64,000 bases of DNA from Massilia sp. WG5 (GCF_001412595.2 NZ_CP012640.2:3100001-3164000); one strand, 5' to 3'; shown: positions 1-8,882, counted from the first letter of the stretch. Numbers and translations: made by a program. The notes: generated by a model from the letters alone, not told the origin.

Positions 1-541
1 GGAGGACGGCCTCGCCTCCTCGAAAGCGCGCTGGAACATCCTCGCCCAGCAGACCTTGATGGCGCAGTCGACCCAGGTGCCGACCGTCGAGCCGGACGGC
101 GGCCGCTTCTGGACCGATGGCTGGGACGGTTATCCGATGGCGCGCAAGCGCCTGCTCGACACCCTGCTCAAGACCGGCGCCGGCAATCCGCTGGTGCTGG
201 GCGGCGACGTCCATACCTTCTATGCGACCGAGCTGCGGGCCGACTTCGGCCGGCCGGCATCGAAGGACAATCCGGTGATCGCCAGCGAATTCGTCGGCAC
301 CTCGGTCACCTCGAGCTCGCGCCCGCAGCAACGCACAGCGCAATACGTGGCGATGAACCCGCACATCAAATATGGCCGCAGCGACAGGCGCGGCTACATG
401 CTGATGGAAGTGACGCCGAAGGAGACTCGGACCCGCTTCATGGGCCTGGACGATGTGCGCGACCCGAAGACCGTCCAGCGCGAGCTGGCGGCCTTCAGGG
501 TGGCGGATGGGAAGGCGGGCGTGGAGATGACGACTAGTTGA
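1..541 (+). CDS. Alkaline phosphatase D (PhoD) family protein, 3' part only
   Basis: The frame is already open at base 2 and reads EDGLASSKARWNILAQQ before the first internal ATG, so this is the end of a longer gene cut by the left edge. The RWNILAQQ segment and the later LVLGGDVHTFYATEL stretch (Asp-x-His, a metal-site motif) are characteristic of PhoD-type phosphatases/phosphodiesterases, which are normally secreted by the Tat system and cleave phosphate esters in the periplasm. The signal peptide and most of the metal site are outside the window. About 179 residues are visible, ending at TGA 539-541. It is followed by a short palindromic repeat and then converges on the acyl-CoA ligase gene. 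Confidence 0.85.
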   Translation, partial: EDGLASSKARWNILAQQTLMAQSTQVPTVEPDGGRFWTDGWDGYPMARKRLLDTLLKTGAGNPLVLGGDVHTFYATELRADFGRPASKDNPVIASEFVGTSVTSSSRPQQRTAQYVAMNPHIKYGRSDRRGYMLMEVTPKETRTRFMGLDDVRDPKTVQRELAAFRVADGKAGVEMTTS

Positions 542-564
542 CCGTCCGTACCGCGAACAAACCT

Positions 565-589
565 GGATCCCCGCCTGCGCGGGGACGAC
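565..589. repeat. Short REP-like palindrome, single copy
   Basis: The sequence CCCCGC-ctgc-GCGGGG (569-584) forms a hairpin and sits between two convergent genes. The same unit occurs twice more, as an inverted pair, at 2301-2363. When read through by chance its translation gives peptides such as SPRRRGS, which I recognise as a hallmark of dispersed repeats mis-annotated as coding. It may also help end transcription between the convergent genes, but there is no T-run. Confidence 0.7.
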
Positions 590-601
590 GGTGGCAGAGC
601 T

Positions 602-2275
602 TTACGCTGTCTGCTTCTCGTCCCGCAGCTCGCGCCGCAGGATCTTGCCGACGTTGGTCTTCGGCAGCGCGTCGCGGAATTCGATGAACTTCGGCCGCTT
701 GTAGCCGGTCAGCTGCTCCTTGCAGTACTCGAGCAGGTCCTCCTTGCTCAGCGCCTTGTCCTTCTTCACCACGTACAGCTTCACGGCCTCGCCCGAATGC
801 TGGTCCGGCACGCCGACGCAGGCCACTTCCAGCACGCCCGGGTGGCTCGCCACGACTTCCTCGACCTCGTTCGGATACACGTTGAAGCCCGAGACCAGGA
901 TCATGTCCTTCTTGCGGTCGACGATCTTGATGTAGCCCTGCTCGTTCATGATGCCGATGTCGCCGGTCTTGAAGAAGCCGTCCGCGGTCATGACCTTGGC
1001 GGTTTCGTCCGGGCGCTGCCAGTAGCCGGCCATCACCTGCGGGCCGCGCACCGCGATTTCGCCGGCGGTGCCGAACGGGACCTCGTTGCCGCCTTCGTCG
1101 AGGATGCGGATCTCGGTGGACGGCAGCGGCAGGCCGATGGTGCCGGTGAAGTCGGTGATGTCGCAGCGGTTGGCGGACACCACCGGCGAGGTCTCGGACA
1201 GGCCGTAGCCTTCGACGATCGGAATGCCGGTGACCGCGAGCCACTTGTCGGCCACCGGCTTCTGCACCGCCATGCCGCCGCCCGGGCAGACCAGCAGGCC
1301 GGAGAAGTCGAGGTCCTTGAATTCCGGATGGTTCAGCAGGCCGTTGTACAGGGTGTTCACGGCCGGGAACACGTTGATGCGGTAGTTGCGCAGCTCCTTG
1401 ATGAAGCCGCCAATGTCGCGCGGGTTCGGGATCAGGAGATTCATGCCGCCCGTGCGCATGCCCAGCAGGGCGCAGACGGTCAGCGCATAGATGTGGTACA
1501 GCGGCAGCGCGCACACGAACTGCAGGTTGGCGCCGGCCTTGGCCAGGGTCGGCGCGAACCAGGCTTCGTTCTGCAGCACGTTGGCGAGTACCTGCTTGTG
1601 CAGCAGGACCGCGCCCTTCGACACGCCGGTGGTGCCGCCGGTGTACTGCAGGAAGGCGACGTCGTCATGGCCGGCCTGGACCGGCTTGAGGCTGAGGCGC
1701 GCGCCTTCCGCCAGCACGCGCTTGAACGGCACCGCGTTCGGGATCGACCACGCCGGCACCATCTTCTTGACGGTGCGGACCACGAAGTTGACGATCATCC
1801 CCTTGGCGCCCAGCAGGTCGCCCATGCTGCCGACGATCACGTGCTTCAGCCTGGTCTGGCCGAGCACTTCGGCGACCGTGTGCGCGAAGTTCTCCAGCAC
1901 CACGATGGCTTCGGCGCCCGAGTCGTTCAGCTGGTGCTGCAGTTCGCGCGCGGTGTACAGCGGATTCACGTTGACGATGGTGTAGCCGGCGCGCAGGATG
2001 GCCGCCATCGTCACCGGATACTGCAGCACGTTCGGCAGCATGATGGCCACCCGCGCGCCCGGCTGCAGGCCGCGGCTCTGCAGCCACGCGCCCATCTGGG
2101 CGGACAGGCGATCGAGTTCGGCGAAGCTCATGGACTTGCCCATGCAGGCATAGGCCGGGCGGTCCGCGTACTTGCGGAAGGCCTCTTCCAGCAGGTGCGT
2201 GAGGGAGCGGTATTGGGTCCAGTCGATCTCCGCCGGTACGCCCGCCTGGTACGACTGCAGCCAGAATTTGTCCAT
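602..2275 (-). CDS. fadD: Long-chain fatty acid--CoA ligase (first copy)
   Basis: A 557-residue member of the adenylate-forming family, the usual length for FadD. It activates free fatty acids to acyl-CoA with ATP, the entry to beta-oxidation, at the cytoplasmic membrane. The AMP-binding motif YTGGTTGVSKGA, the GYGLSETSP motif and the C-terminal PKTNVGKILRRELR with the catalytic lysine are all present. I start at the ATG at 2273-2275 (MDKFWLQSYQAG), because it has an AAAGAGG ribosome site and aligns exactly with the start of the neighbouring paralogue; the frame stays open 32 codons upstream only through a palindromic repeat. It lies 100 bp downstream of the second copy and is probably co-transcribed with it. 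Confidence 0.93.
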   Translation of the reverse strand: MDKFWLQSYQAGVPAEIDWTQYRSLTHLLEEAFRKYADRPAYACMGKSMSFAELDRLSAQMGAWLQSRGLQPGARVAIMLPNVLQYPVTMAAILRAGYTIVNVNPLYTARELQHQLNDSGAEAIVVLENFAHTVAEVLGQTRLKHVIVGSMGDLLGAKGMIVNFVVRTVKKMVPAWSIPNAVPFKRVLAEGARLSLKPVQAGHDDVAFLQYTGGTTGVSKGAVLLHKQVLANVLQNEAWFAPTLAKAGANLQFVCALPLYHIYALTVCALLGMRTGGMNLLIPNPRDIGGFIKELRNYRINVFPAVNTLYNGLLNHPEFKDLDFSGLLVCPGGGMAVQKPVADKWLAVTGIPIVEGYGLSETSPVVSANRCDITDFTGTIGLPLPSTEIRILDEGGNEVPFGTAGEIAVRGPQVMAGYWQRPDETAKVMTADGFFKTGDIGIMNEQGYIKIVDRKKDMILVSGFNVYPNEVEEVVASHPGVLEVACVGVPDQHSGEAVKLYVVKKDKALSKEDLLEYCKEQLTGYKRPKFIEFRDALPKTNVGKILRRELRDEKQTA

Positions 2276-2300
2276 GTTATTGCCTCTTTCAGTATACAAA

Positions 2301-2363
2301 CGTCGTCCCCGCGCAGGCGGGGACCCAAGACAGAACTTGGATCCCCGCCTGCGCGGGGACGAC
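2301..2363. repeat. Inverted pair of REP-like units (BIME-like)
   Basis: Two arms of about 29 nt, 2301-2329 and 2336-2363, are near-perfect inverted copies separated by 6 nt; each contains the CCCCGC/GCGGGG core also seen at 569-584. The pair fills most of the gap between the two acyl-CoA ligase genes and could fold into a long cruciform or mRNA hairpin between the two reading frames of one transcript, where such elements often stabilise the upstream message. Confidence 0.8.
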
Positions 2364-2375
2364 GGGTTCATGCTT

Positions 2376-4058
2376 TTACGCTGCCTGCTTTTCCTCGCGC
2401 AGCGCGCGACGCAGGATCTTGCCGACGTTGGTCTTCGGCAGCTCGCTGCGGAATTCGATGTACTTCGGTTTCTTGTAGCCGGTGAACTCGCGCTTGCAGT
2501 AGTCCATCAGCTGTTCGGCCGTCAGGCTCGGGTCCTTCTTGACCACGAATACCTTGACCGCTTCGCCGGAATGCTCGTCCGGCACGCCGATCACCGCGCA
2601 CTCCAGCACGCCGGGGTGCGCCGCGATCACGCCTTCCAGTTCGTTCGGGTAGACGTTGAAGCCCGAGACCAGGATCATGTCCTTCTTGCGGTCGACGATC
2701 TTCACGTAGCCCTTCTCGTCCATGATGCCGATGTCGCCCGACTTGAAGAAGCCGTCGGGCGTCATGACCTTGGCCGTTTCGTCCGGACGGTTCCAGTAGC
2801 CGGCCATCACCTGCGGTCCGCGGATCGCGATCTCGCCGACGCTGCCGATCGGCAGTTCCTTGCCGTCGTCATCCAGGATCGCTACCTCGGTCGACGGGAC
2901 CGGCAGGCCGATCGTGCCGGTGAAGGACGAGATGTCGCAGCGGTTCGCGGTGGCCACCGGCGAGGTCTCCGACAGGCCGTAGCCTTCGATGATGTGCGAT
3001 CCGGTGATCGCCTTCCACTGGTCGTTGACGGCCTGCTGCACCGCCATCCCGCCGCCGTTCGACAGCTTCAGGCCCGAGAAGTCGAGGTGCCGGAAATCCG
3101 GATGGTTCACCAGCGCGTTGTACAGCGTGTTCACCGCCGGCAGCGCATTGAACTTGTACTTGCCTAGCTCCTTGATGAAGCCCGGGATGTCGCGCGGGTT
3201 CGGGATCAGGATGTTCAGCCCGCCCACCCGCATGCCCCACAGCGCGCAGACCGTCAGCGCGAAGATGTGGTACAGCGGCAGCGCGCACACGATGGTCGGG
3301 TGCTCGACCACCGGCGGCCGGTTCATCGCCACCGAGGACCAGGCCTCCGATTGCAGCAGGTTGGCGATCACGTTCCGGTGCGTCAGGGTCGCGCCCTTCG
3401 ACACGCCGGTGGTGCCGCCGGTGTACTGCAGGAAGGCGACGTCGGTGTTCTTCAGCTCGGCCTTCTGGAACGGCATCTTCGCGCCCTGCGTCAGCGCATC
3501 CTTGAAGCGCACGCTGCTCGGCAGCGAAAACTCCGGCACCATCTTCTTGACGCTGCGGACCACGAAGTTCACCAGCATCCCTTTGGGGCCGCCCAGCATT
3601 TCGCCCATGCTCGCCACCACCACATGGCGCACCGGGGTCTTGCCCATCACCTGCTGCAGCGTGTGCGCGAAGTTCTCGAGCACGATGATGGCCTCGCTGC
3701 CCGAGTCCTTCAGCTGGTGCTCCAGCTCGCGCGGCGTGTACAGCGGGTTCACGTTCACGACCGTGTAGCCGGCGCGCAGGATGGCGGCCAGCGCCACCGG
3801 ATACTGCAGCACGTTCGGCATCATCACCGCCACGCGCGCGCCCTTGGCCATGCCGCGGCTCTGCAGCCAGGCCGCCAAGCGCTTCGACATGCTGTCCAGT
3901 TCCGCATAGGTGAGGAACTTGTCCATGCAGACGAAGGCGTTGTTCGCTGCGTACTTCTGGAACGATTCCTCCAGCAGCTGCACCAGGGACCCGTACTGGT
4001 CGGGATCGATTTCCGCCGGAACGCCGGGTGGGTACGACTTGAGCCAAATCTTGTCCAT
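2376..4058 (-). CDS. fadD: Long-chain fatty acid--CoA ligase (second copy)
   Basis: A 560-residue acyl-CoA synthetase. YTGGTTGVSKGA lies at residues 212-223, GYGLSETSP at 359-367, and PKTNVGKILRRALR with the catalytic lysine near the C-terminus. The start at 4056-4058 (MDKIWLKSYPPG) has an AGAGGC site upstream. The protein is clearly paralogous to its downstream neighbour along its whole length, so the pair arose by tandem duplication, as is common for fadD in beta- and gammaproteobacteria (fadD1/fadD2). It is the promoter-proximal gene. Substrate preference of each copy cannot be told from the sequence. Confidence 0.93.
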   Translation of the reverse strand: MDKIWLKSYPPGVPAEIDPDQYGSLVQLLEESFQKYAANNAFVCMDKFLTYAELDSMSKRLAAWLQSRGMAKGARVAVMMPNVLQYPVALAAILRAGYTVVNVNPLYTPRELEHQLKDSGSEAIIVLENFAHTLQQVMGKTPVRHVVVASMGEMLGGPKGMLVNFVVRSVKKMVPEFSLPSSVRFKDALTQGAKMPFQKAELKNTDVAFLQYTGGTTGVSKGATLTHRNVIANLLQSEAWSSVAMNRPPVVEHPTIVCALPLYHIFALTVCALWGMRVGGLNILIPNPRDIPGFIKELGKYKFNALPAVNTLYNALVNHPDFRHLDFSGLKLSNGGGMAVQQAVNDQWKAITGSHIIEGYGLSETSPVATANRCDISSFTGTIGLPVPSTEVAILDDDGKELPIGSVGEIAIRGPQVMAGYWNRPDETAKVMTPDGFFKSGDIGIMDEKGYVKIVDRKKDMILVSGFNVYPNELEGVIAAHPGVLECAVIGVPDEHSGEAVKVFVVKKDPSLTAEQLMDYCKREFTGYKKPKYIEFRSELPKTNVGKILRRALREEKQAA

Positions 4059-4107
4059 CGGGTGCCTCTGTCTCCAGTGTCATTATTCTGTGGCGGCGGC
4101 CCGACCG

Positions 4108-4169
4108 AAAAAAAACGCACGGTCGTGCTTACTTATTTCATGATGCTATCGGGCAGTGAGCCCGATAGC
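4108..4169 (-). terminator. Hairpins with T8 run on the minus strand
   Basis: A perfect 10-bp stem, GCTATCGGGC (4145-4154) and GCCCGATAGC (4160-4169) with a 5-nt loop, is followed on the minus strand by a small GCACG/CGTGC hairpin (4117-4128) and then eight T (4108-4115). The position, just after the aminopeptidase gene read on the minus strand and before the ligase pair, suits a rho-independent terminator. The small hairpin is weak, so efficiency is uncertain. Confidence 0.45.
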
Positions 4170-4200
4170 AAGCATTTTTAAAGCAATTCGAACATGAATT

Positions 4201-5328
4201 CTAGTGTCCGCCAACCCTGGAGACGTCGCTGCGCTGCACCATCAGCGGCGCCGCGGGAACCGGCGGCGCCAGCGCCTTCAGGATGCGGTGGCGGTCCTTG
4301 CGGTCCAGCTCGGCCAGCTGCCTGACCGACTTGTAGAAGCGCGGGAAGCTGCCGTCGCGCCGGAGCATGGCCTGGAAGGCCGGCACGAAGTCTTCGTAGG
4401 TCGCGATCGAGGCCAGGTGGGCGTTCGACAGCGGCTGCTCGAAGAAGCGGTCGTAGCCGGCATAGCCGCCCCAGTTGCCCTTCAGGACCTGGTACTCGTC
4501 CTTCAGCTCCTGGAACAGGCGCGCCTTGACCGCGCGCTTCTCGCTGTCGCTGCGGTCGACCAGGGCATAGTTCTGCTCGAGGGCCTTGCGGTACTTGAGC
4601 AGCAGCACCAGGAAATCGTGCTTGCGGCTCTTGTAGCGGGCATAGCTGTCGCGCATGGCCTGGTTGCCGAAGCGGTCCATCCAGCGTTCCACCCCCACCT
4701 CTTCCACCGTGCTGGCGAAGGATTCGTTGAACTGCGAATCGCCTTGCGCGTACACGATCTGGTGCGCCAGTTCGTGGAAGATCATGCGCGCCAGTTCGGC
4801 ATCCGGGTAGTTGATGAAGGTCGAGATCAAGGGATCGCTGAACCAGCCCAGGGTCGAGTAGGCCGGCACGCCGCCCACTTCGACGTCGTCACCCTCGTTC
4901 TTCAGCTCGCGGGCATAGGATTCGGCCGCCTCCTTGCTGTAGTAGCCGCGGTAATTCACGCAGCCGGCCACCGGGAAGCACCATTGCAGCGGCTTGAGCG
5001 AGAGTTCGGGCGTGGCGACCACGTTCCACAGCACGTATTTGCGCTTGAGGGAGGTGTAGTTCTTGTAGCTGTTGTTATCTGGTAATGCCATTTCGCTAAC
5101 AGCGAAGCGGCGGATCTGGCGCGCCGTTTCCAGTCGGAGGCGCAGTTTGGTACTGGTGCCGGGGTCGGCGATCCAGTCGTCGATCGGACGGGCGTCCGAC
5201 AGGAGTTCAAGCTGGCCCTGGGCGGCCTGCGTGTAGTAGTTCAGCGTGGAGCAGCTGGCCAGCAGCCCCGCCGCCGCGCCCGCCAGGAGCACGGCGCGGA
5301 GCCGCGCGTTGATTCGCAAAGGTTTCAT
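4201..5328 (-). CDS. Putative zinc aminopeptidase lipoprotein (PF10023/COG4324 type)
   Basis: A 375-residue protein with an N-terminal lipoprotein signal (MKPLRINARLRAVLLAGAAA, lipobox LLASC) so the mature protein should be anchored to a membrane facing the periplasm. The HELAHQ motif is a zinc-protease HExxH signature. The overall pattern (CSTLNYYTQAAQGQLELL near the N-terminus, KYVLWNVVATPELSL, CVNYRGYYSKEAAESYA) matches the conserved family of predicted aminopeptidases in this group. The substrate is not known. The gene is flanked by a terminator-like hairpin downstream and a dispersed repeat upstream, so it is likely a single-gene unit. Confidence 0.85.
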   Translation of the reverse strand: MKPLRINARLRAVLLAGAAAGLLASCSTLNYYTQAAQGQLELLSDARPIDDWIADPGTSTKLRLRLETARQIRRFAVSEMALPDNNSYKNYTSLKRKYVLWNVVATPELSLKPLQWCFPVAGCVNYRGYYSKEAAESYARELKNEGDDVEVGGVPAYSTLGWFSDPLISTFINYPDAELARMIFHELAHQIVYAQGDSQFNESFASTVEEVGVERWMDRFGNQAMRDSYARYKSRKHDFLVLLLKYRKALEQNYALVDRSDSEKRAVKARLFQELKDEYQVLKGNWGGYAGYDRFFEQPLSNAHLASIATYEDFVPAFQAMLRRDGSFPRFYKSVRQLAELDRKDRHRILKALAPPVPAAPLMVQRSDVSRVGGH

Positions 5329-5339
5329 AAATAAATTTC

Positions 5340-5466
5340 ATGGCGCTGCTTCGCGGCGTCTTGAGAAACCGTAGCGAGCGGAAGGAGTTTCGTCCGAGAA
5401 GCGCAGCCGTACATCCGGTACGGTGAGCATCGCAGGGCGAAAATCCGACGCGCAGTAGGTTTATCA
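5340..5466 (-). repeat. Dispersed intergenic repeat, core related to the 56108-56251 element
   Basis: Read on the minus strand this gap contains AAACCTACTGCGCGT, CCTGCGATGCTC, a GTAC...GTAC hairpin, GGCTGCGCTTCTCGG and TCCGCTCGCTACGGTTT in the same order and spacing as the element at 56108-56251. The shared core is about 100 bp. The terminal inverted repeats of the other copy are not seen here. It overlaps the last codons of the upstream molybdopterin gene by a few bases. Confidence 0.7.
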
Positions 5467-7542
5467 AGATGCCCTCTCCACCTGCACCAGGGTGTCATAG
5501 AAAGTCGGCGCCCGGCCCATATCGGTCAGGCGCTGGCTGGTTACTTCGTTGGCGTTCTTGCCGTCGCGGGCGAGCTTTTTCCACCAGATCGACAGGCCGA
5601 CCACGAGGCCGGCCCGTGCCTTGGGGGTGACCCGGGCGCGCGCGACGAACGAGCCCCGGTCATTGAAGATGCGCACCATCTCGCCGTGCTCGATGCCGCG
5701 CGAAGCGGCGTCGACGGGATGGATGTCCAGGTGCGGTTCACCCTCGGTGGCGCGAAGGCTCTGAACATTGACAAAGCTTGAGTTGAGGAAGTTCCTGGCC
5801 GGCGGAGAAATCATCGCCAACGGATATTTCTGCGCCAGTTCGGGGTTGGATGCCACGGATTCGTAATTCGCAATGTAGGCCGGCAGCGGATCGAGACCGT
5901 CGGCCAGCATCGATGCGGAATAAAACTCGCACTTGCCGGACGGGGTCGGGAAGCCGCCTTCCGCGAAGGGCGCGGCCGGCATGTTCAGCTTGCTCCAGCC
6001 GCTGCGCTTCAGCGATTCCCAGTCGAAGTGCACGGCGCGCACATCCTGCTTGTTGAAGGCCTGCGAGGCGAGCTCGTCGTCGGTTTCAATGAACGCCGGG
6101 TCGTCGAAGCCCATGGCCTTGGCCAGCAGGCGGAAGATCTCGGTGTTCGGCTTCGATGCGCCCAGCGGCGCAATCGCCGCGTTATTCGCCATCATGTACA
6201 GGTGGCCGTAGGCCAGGTGGGCGTCGACGTGCTCGAGCTGGGTCGTGGCCGGCAGCAGGATGTCCGCGTAGTCGGCGGTGTCGGTCTGGAAGTGTTCCAG
6301 CACCACGGTAAACAAGTCTTCGCGCTCGAAGCCGCGCGCTACCCGCGACGAATCGGGGGCGATCGCCACCGGGTTCGCGTTGTAGACGATGACCGCCTCG
6401 ATCTTCGGGCCGAATTCCGGCGACGCCTCCTTCAGCAGGTCGTCGCCGATGGTGTTCATGTTGATGGTGCGCGGCAGGCGGCCGCGCAGCAGGTCGGGGC
6501 GCTGCAGCGCCAGCTTGTTGGCCGGGAAGGAGCCCGAGGTCGAGAGCTGGACGCCGCCGGCCGGGTGGCGCCAGGCGCCCACCAGGGCCGGCAGGCAGGC
6601 GATGTTGCGCACCGCCATGCCGCCGCCGCGCACGCGCTGCAGGCCGTAGTTCATGCGGATCGCCACCGGCTCGCCGCGCATCGCGGCCTGGCCGTATTCG
6701 CGCGCCAGGTCGAGCACTTCCTCGGCCGTGATGCCGCAGGTTTCGGCGGTGCGCTCCGGCGTCCATTCGGCCACGCGGTCCTTCAGCTGGGCGAAGCCGA
6801 GCGTGTGGCGGGCGATGTAATCGTGGTCCAGCAGGTTTTCCTTGACCAGCACATGCATCATGCCCAGCGCCAGCGCGCTGTCCGTGCCCGGCATGACGGC
6901 AATGTGCTGATGGCACTTCTCGGCCGTCAGCGAGCGGTAGGGGTCGATCGCGATCAGCTTTGCGCCGCGGCGCTTGGCTTCCTGCACGCGCATCCAGAAA
7001 TGCAGGTTCGAGGCGATCGGATTGCCGCCCCAGATCAGGATCAGCTTCGCGTCCTGGAACTGTTCGATGTCGGTGCCGATCGACGCGCCGATCGTGTATT
7101 TGTAGCCGGTGAAGCCGGCCGTCGCGCACACCGTGCGGTCGAGGAAGGAAGCGCCCAGCTTGTTGAAGAAGCGCATGGCCATCGCCTCGCCCTGCACCAG
7201 GCCCATGGTGCCGCAATAGCTGTAGGGCAGGATGGCCTGCGGATCGCGTTCGGCGATCGGGGTCAATCGCGCCGCGATCTCTTCGAGGGCCTGTTCCCAG
7301 CTGATGGGCTCGAACTTCCCTTCCCCCTTCCGGCCGACCCGGCGCATGGGCGTCAACAGGCGGTCCGGATGATAGGTGCGCTCGACGTAGCGAGAGACCT
7401 TGGTGCACAGCACCCCGGCCGTCGTCGGATGATCCGGATCGCCCTTGACCTCCGTCGCGACGCCGTCCTCCACGGTGACGAGGATGGCGCAGGTATCGGG
7501 GCAGTCATGCGGGCAGGTCGCCCTGACGAGGGTCTTGGTCAT
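5464..7542 (-). CDS. Molybdopterin-dependent oxidoreductase (bis-MGD family)
   Basis: A 692-residue catalytic subunit of the DMSO-reductase/formate-dehydrogenase superfamily. The N-terminus carries a 4Fe-4S motif (Cys10, Cys14, Cys18, Cys46), followed by the Moco-binding domains (PISWEQALEEIA, LIWGGNPIASNLHFW, the MPGTDSALALGMMHVL stretch) and the C-terminal molydopterin dinucleotide binding domain ending near residue 690. There is no Tat signal, so it is probably cytoplasmic. No electron-transfer partner is encoded next to it, which is usual for this stand-alone type in Burkholderiales, and the substrate cannot be assigned. Start ATG at 7540-7542. Confidence 0.88.
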   Translation of the reverse strand: MTKTLVRATCPHDCPDTCAILVTVEDGVATEVKGDPDHPTTAGVLCTKVSRYVERTYHPDRLLTPMRRVGRKGEGKFEPISWEQALEEIAARLTPIAERDPQAILPYSYCGTMGLVQGEAMAMRFFNKLGASFLDRTVCATAGFTGYKYTIGASIGTDIEQFQDAKLILIWGGNPIASNLHFWMRVQEAKRRGAKLIAIDPYRSLTAEKCHQHIAVMPGTDSALALGMMHVLVKENLLDHDYIARHTLGFAQLKDRVAEWTPERTAETCGITAEEVLDLAREYGQAAMRGEPVAIRMNYGLQRVRGGGMAVRNIACLPALVGAWRHPAGGVQLSTSGSFPANKLALQRPDLLRGRLPRTINMNTIGDDLLKEASPEFGPKIEAVIVYNANPVAIAPDSSRVARGFEREDLFTVVLEHFQTDTADYADILLPATTQLEHVDAHLAYGHLYMMANNAAIAPLGASKPNTEIFRLLAKAMGFDDPAFIETDDELASQAFNKQDVRAVHFDWESLKRSGWSKLNMPAAPFAEGGFPTPSGKCEFYSASMLADGLDPLPAYIANYESVASNPELAQKYPLAMISPPARNFLNSSFVNVQSLRATEGEPHLDIHPVDAASRGIEHGEMVRIFNDRGSFVARARVTPKARAGLVVGLSIWWKKLARDGKNANEVTSQRLTDMGRAPTFYDTLVQVERAS

Positions 7543-7611
7543 CGAATCAGATCCGGGAAAAACGTCGAGAAACCAATAGTTTAGACGATTCCAGCGGCCC
7601 TGGCGCCAGTA

Positions 7612-7642
7612 CTGGCAATGGCTGCGGCGGAAGGGCTACAAT
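7612..7642 (+). promoter_or_regulatory. Candidate sigma-70 promoter of the amidohydrolase gene
   Basis: A TACAAT -10 box (7637-7642) with a poor -35 candidate CTGGCA (7612-7617) at 19-bp spacing, about 29 bp before the start codon. The AT-rich patch that follows contrasts with the GC-rich surroundings. Confidence 0.35.
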
Positions 7643-7670
7643 AGTTGAAAACATATATAGGGAGAATGGT

Positions 7671-8864
7671 ATGAGACTTGTCGAACCTATCCTCGCGCAC
7701 CAGGCCGAACTCGAAACGATCCGCCGCGACATCCATGCGCACCCCGAACTCTGCTACGAAGAACAGCGCACCAGCGACGTGGTGGCCAAGCGCCTGAGCG
7801 ACTGGGGCATCCCGGTCGTGCGTGGCCTCGGCATCACCGGCGTGGTCGGCATCATCAAGAACGGCACGTCCGAGCGCGCGATCGGCTTGCGCGCCGACAT
7901 GGATGCGCTGCCGATGCAGGAACTCAACACATTTGAGCATGCGTCGCGCCACGCGGGCAAGATGCATGCTTGCGGCCATGACGGTCATACAACGATGCTG
8001 TTGGGCGCAGCCCACTATTTGTCGCAGAACCGCAACTTCGACGGCACCGTCTACCTGATTTTCCAGCCGGCCGAGGAAGGCGGCGCCGGCGCCCGCCGCA
8101 TGATCGAAGATGGCCTGTTCGAACGCTTCCCGATGGATGCGGTGTACGGCCTGCATAACTGGCCGGGTATGGCGGCCGGCAAGTTCGGCGTGGTCGCCGG
8201 GCCGATGATGGCGTCCAGTAACGAGTTCCGCGTGGTCGTGAAGGGCAAGGGCGCCCACGCCGCGCAGCCGCACCGCGGCATCGACCCGGTGATGGTGGCG
8301 GTGCAGATCGCGCAAGCCTGGCAGACCATCGTCTCGCGCGAAAAGAATCCGCTGGAAACGGCGGTGCTGTCGATTACCCAGATCCACGCCGGCAGCGCCA
8401 CCAATGTGATCCCCGACGAAGCGGTGCTGGTCGGCACCGTGCGCACCTTCACCACCGAGGTGCTGGACCTGGTCGAGCGCCGCATGCAGGAAATGGCGCA
8501 GGGCGTGGCCGGCGCCTTCAATGCGGGCGTCGACTTCGCGTTCAAGCGCAATTACCCGCCGCTGGTGAACCACGCCGCGCAGACCGCGTTTGCGGTCGAG
8601 GCGATGAAGGCGGTGGTCGGCGAAGACAATGTCGACGCCAATGTCGAGCCAACCATGGGCGCCGAGGACTTCGCCTTCATGCTGCAGGCCAAGCCGGGCT
8701 GCTATGTCTTCCTCGGCAATGGCGACGGCGAACACCGCCTCGGCGGCCACGGCCTCGGCCCTTGCCAGCTGCACAATGGCAGTTACGACTTCAACGACCA
8801 GCTGCTGCCGATCGGCGCCAGCTACTGGGTGCGGCTGGCCGAGATGAGCCTGCCGAAGACCTGA
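7671..8864 (+). CDS. M20 family metallo-amidohydrolase (hippurate hydrolase / N-acyl amino acid deacylase type)
   Basis: A 397-residue protein with IHAHPELCYEE at the N-terminus, the metal-binding HACGHDGHT motif, the EEGGAGARRMIEDG segment with the catalytic glutamate, and the late metal ligand region PTMGAEDFAFML. These identify the M20D subfamily (hippuricase, IAA-amino acid hydrolase, aminobenzoyl-glutamate or N-acetyl-amino acid hydrolase), cytoplasmic binuclear metal enzymes that remove an acyl group from amino acids. The exact substrate is not visible. Start ATG at 7671 with an AGGGAG ribosome site. Confidence 0.9.
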   Translation: MRLVEPILAHQAELETIRRDIHAHPELCYEEQRTSDVVAKRLSDWGIPVVRGLGITGVVGIIKNGTSERAIGLRADMDALPMQELNTFEHASRHAGKMHACGHDGHTTMLLGAAHYLSQNRNFDGTVYLIFQPAEEGGAGARRMIEDGLFERFPMDAVYGLHNWPGMAAGKFGVVAGPMMASSNEFRVVVKGKGAHAAQPHRGIDPVMVAVQIAQAWQTIVSREKNPLETAVLSITQIHAGSATNVIPDEAVLVGTVRTFTTEVLDLVERRMQEMAQGVAGAFNAGVDFAFKRNYPPLVNHAAQTAFAVEAMKAVVGEDNVDANVEPTMGAEDFAFMLQAKPGCYVFLGNGDGEHRLGGHGLGPCQLHNGSYDFNDQLLPIGASYWVRLAEMSLPKT

Positions 8865-8882
8865 GCCTCACCGCAACGCAGG

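Noticed and set aside
797..2485. 562-codon plus-strand frame over the acyl-CoA ligases
   Set aside because: Shadow of the ligase gene, with His/Arg/Gln-rich low-information sequence and read-through of the palindromic repeat.
6028..7584. 518-codon plus-strand frame over the molybdopterin enzyme
   Set aside because: Shadow frame without motifs; the minus strand carries the complete 4Fe-4S and Moco signatures.
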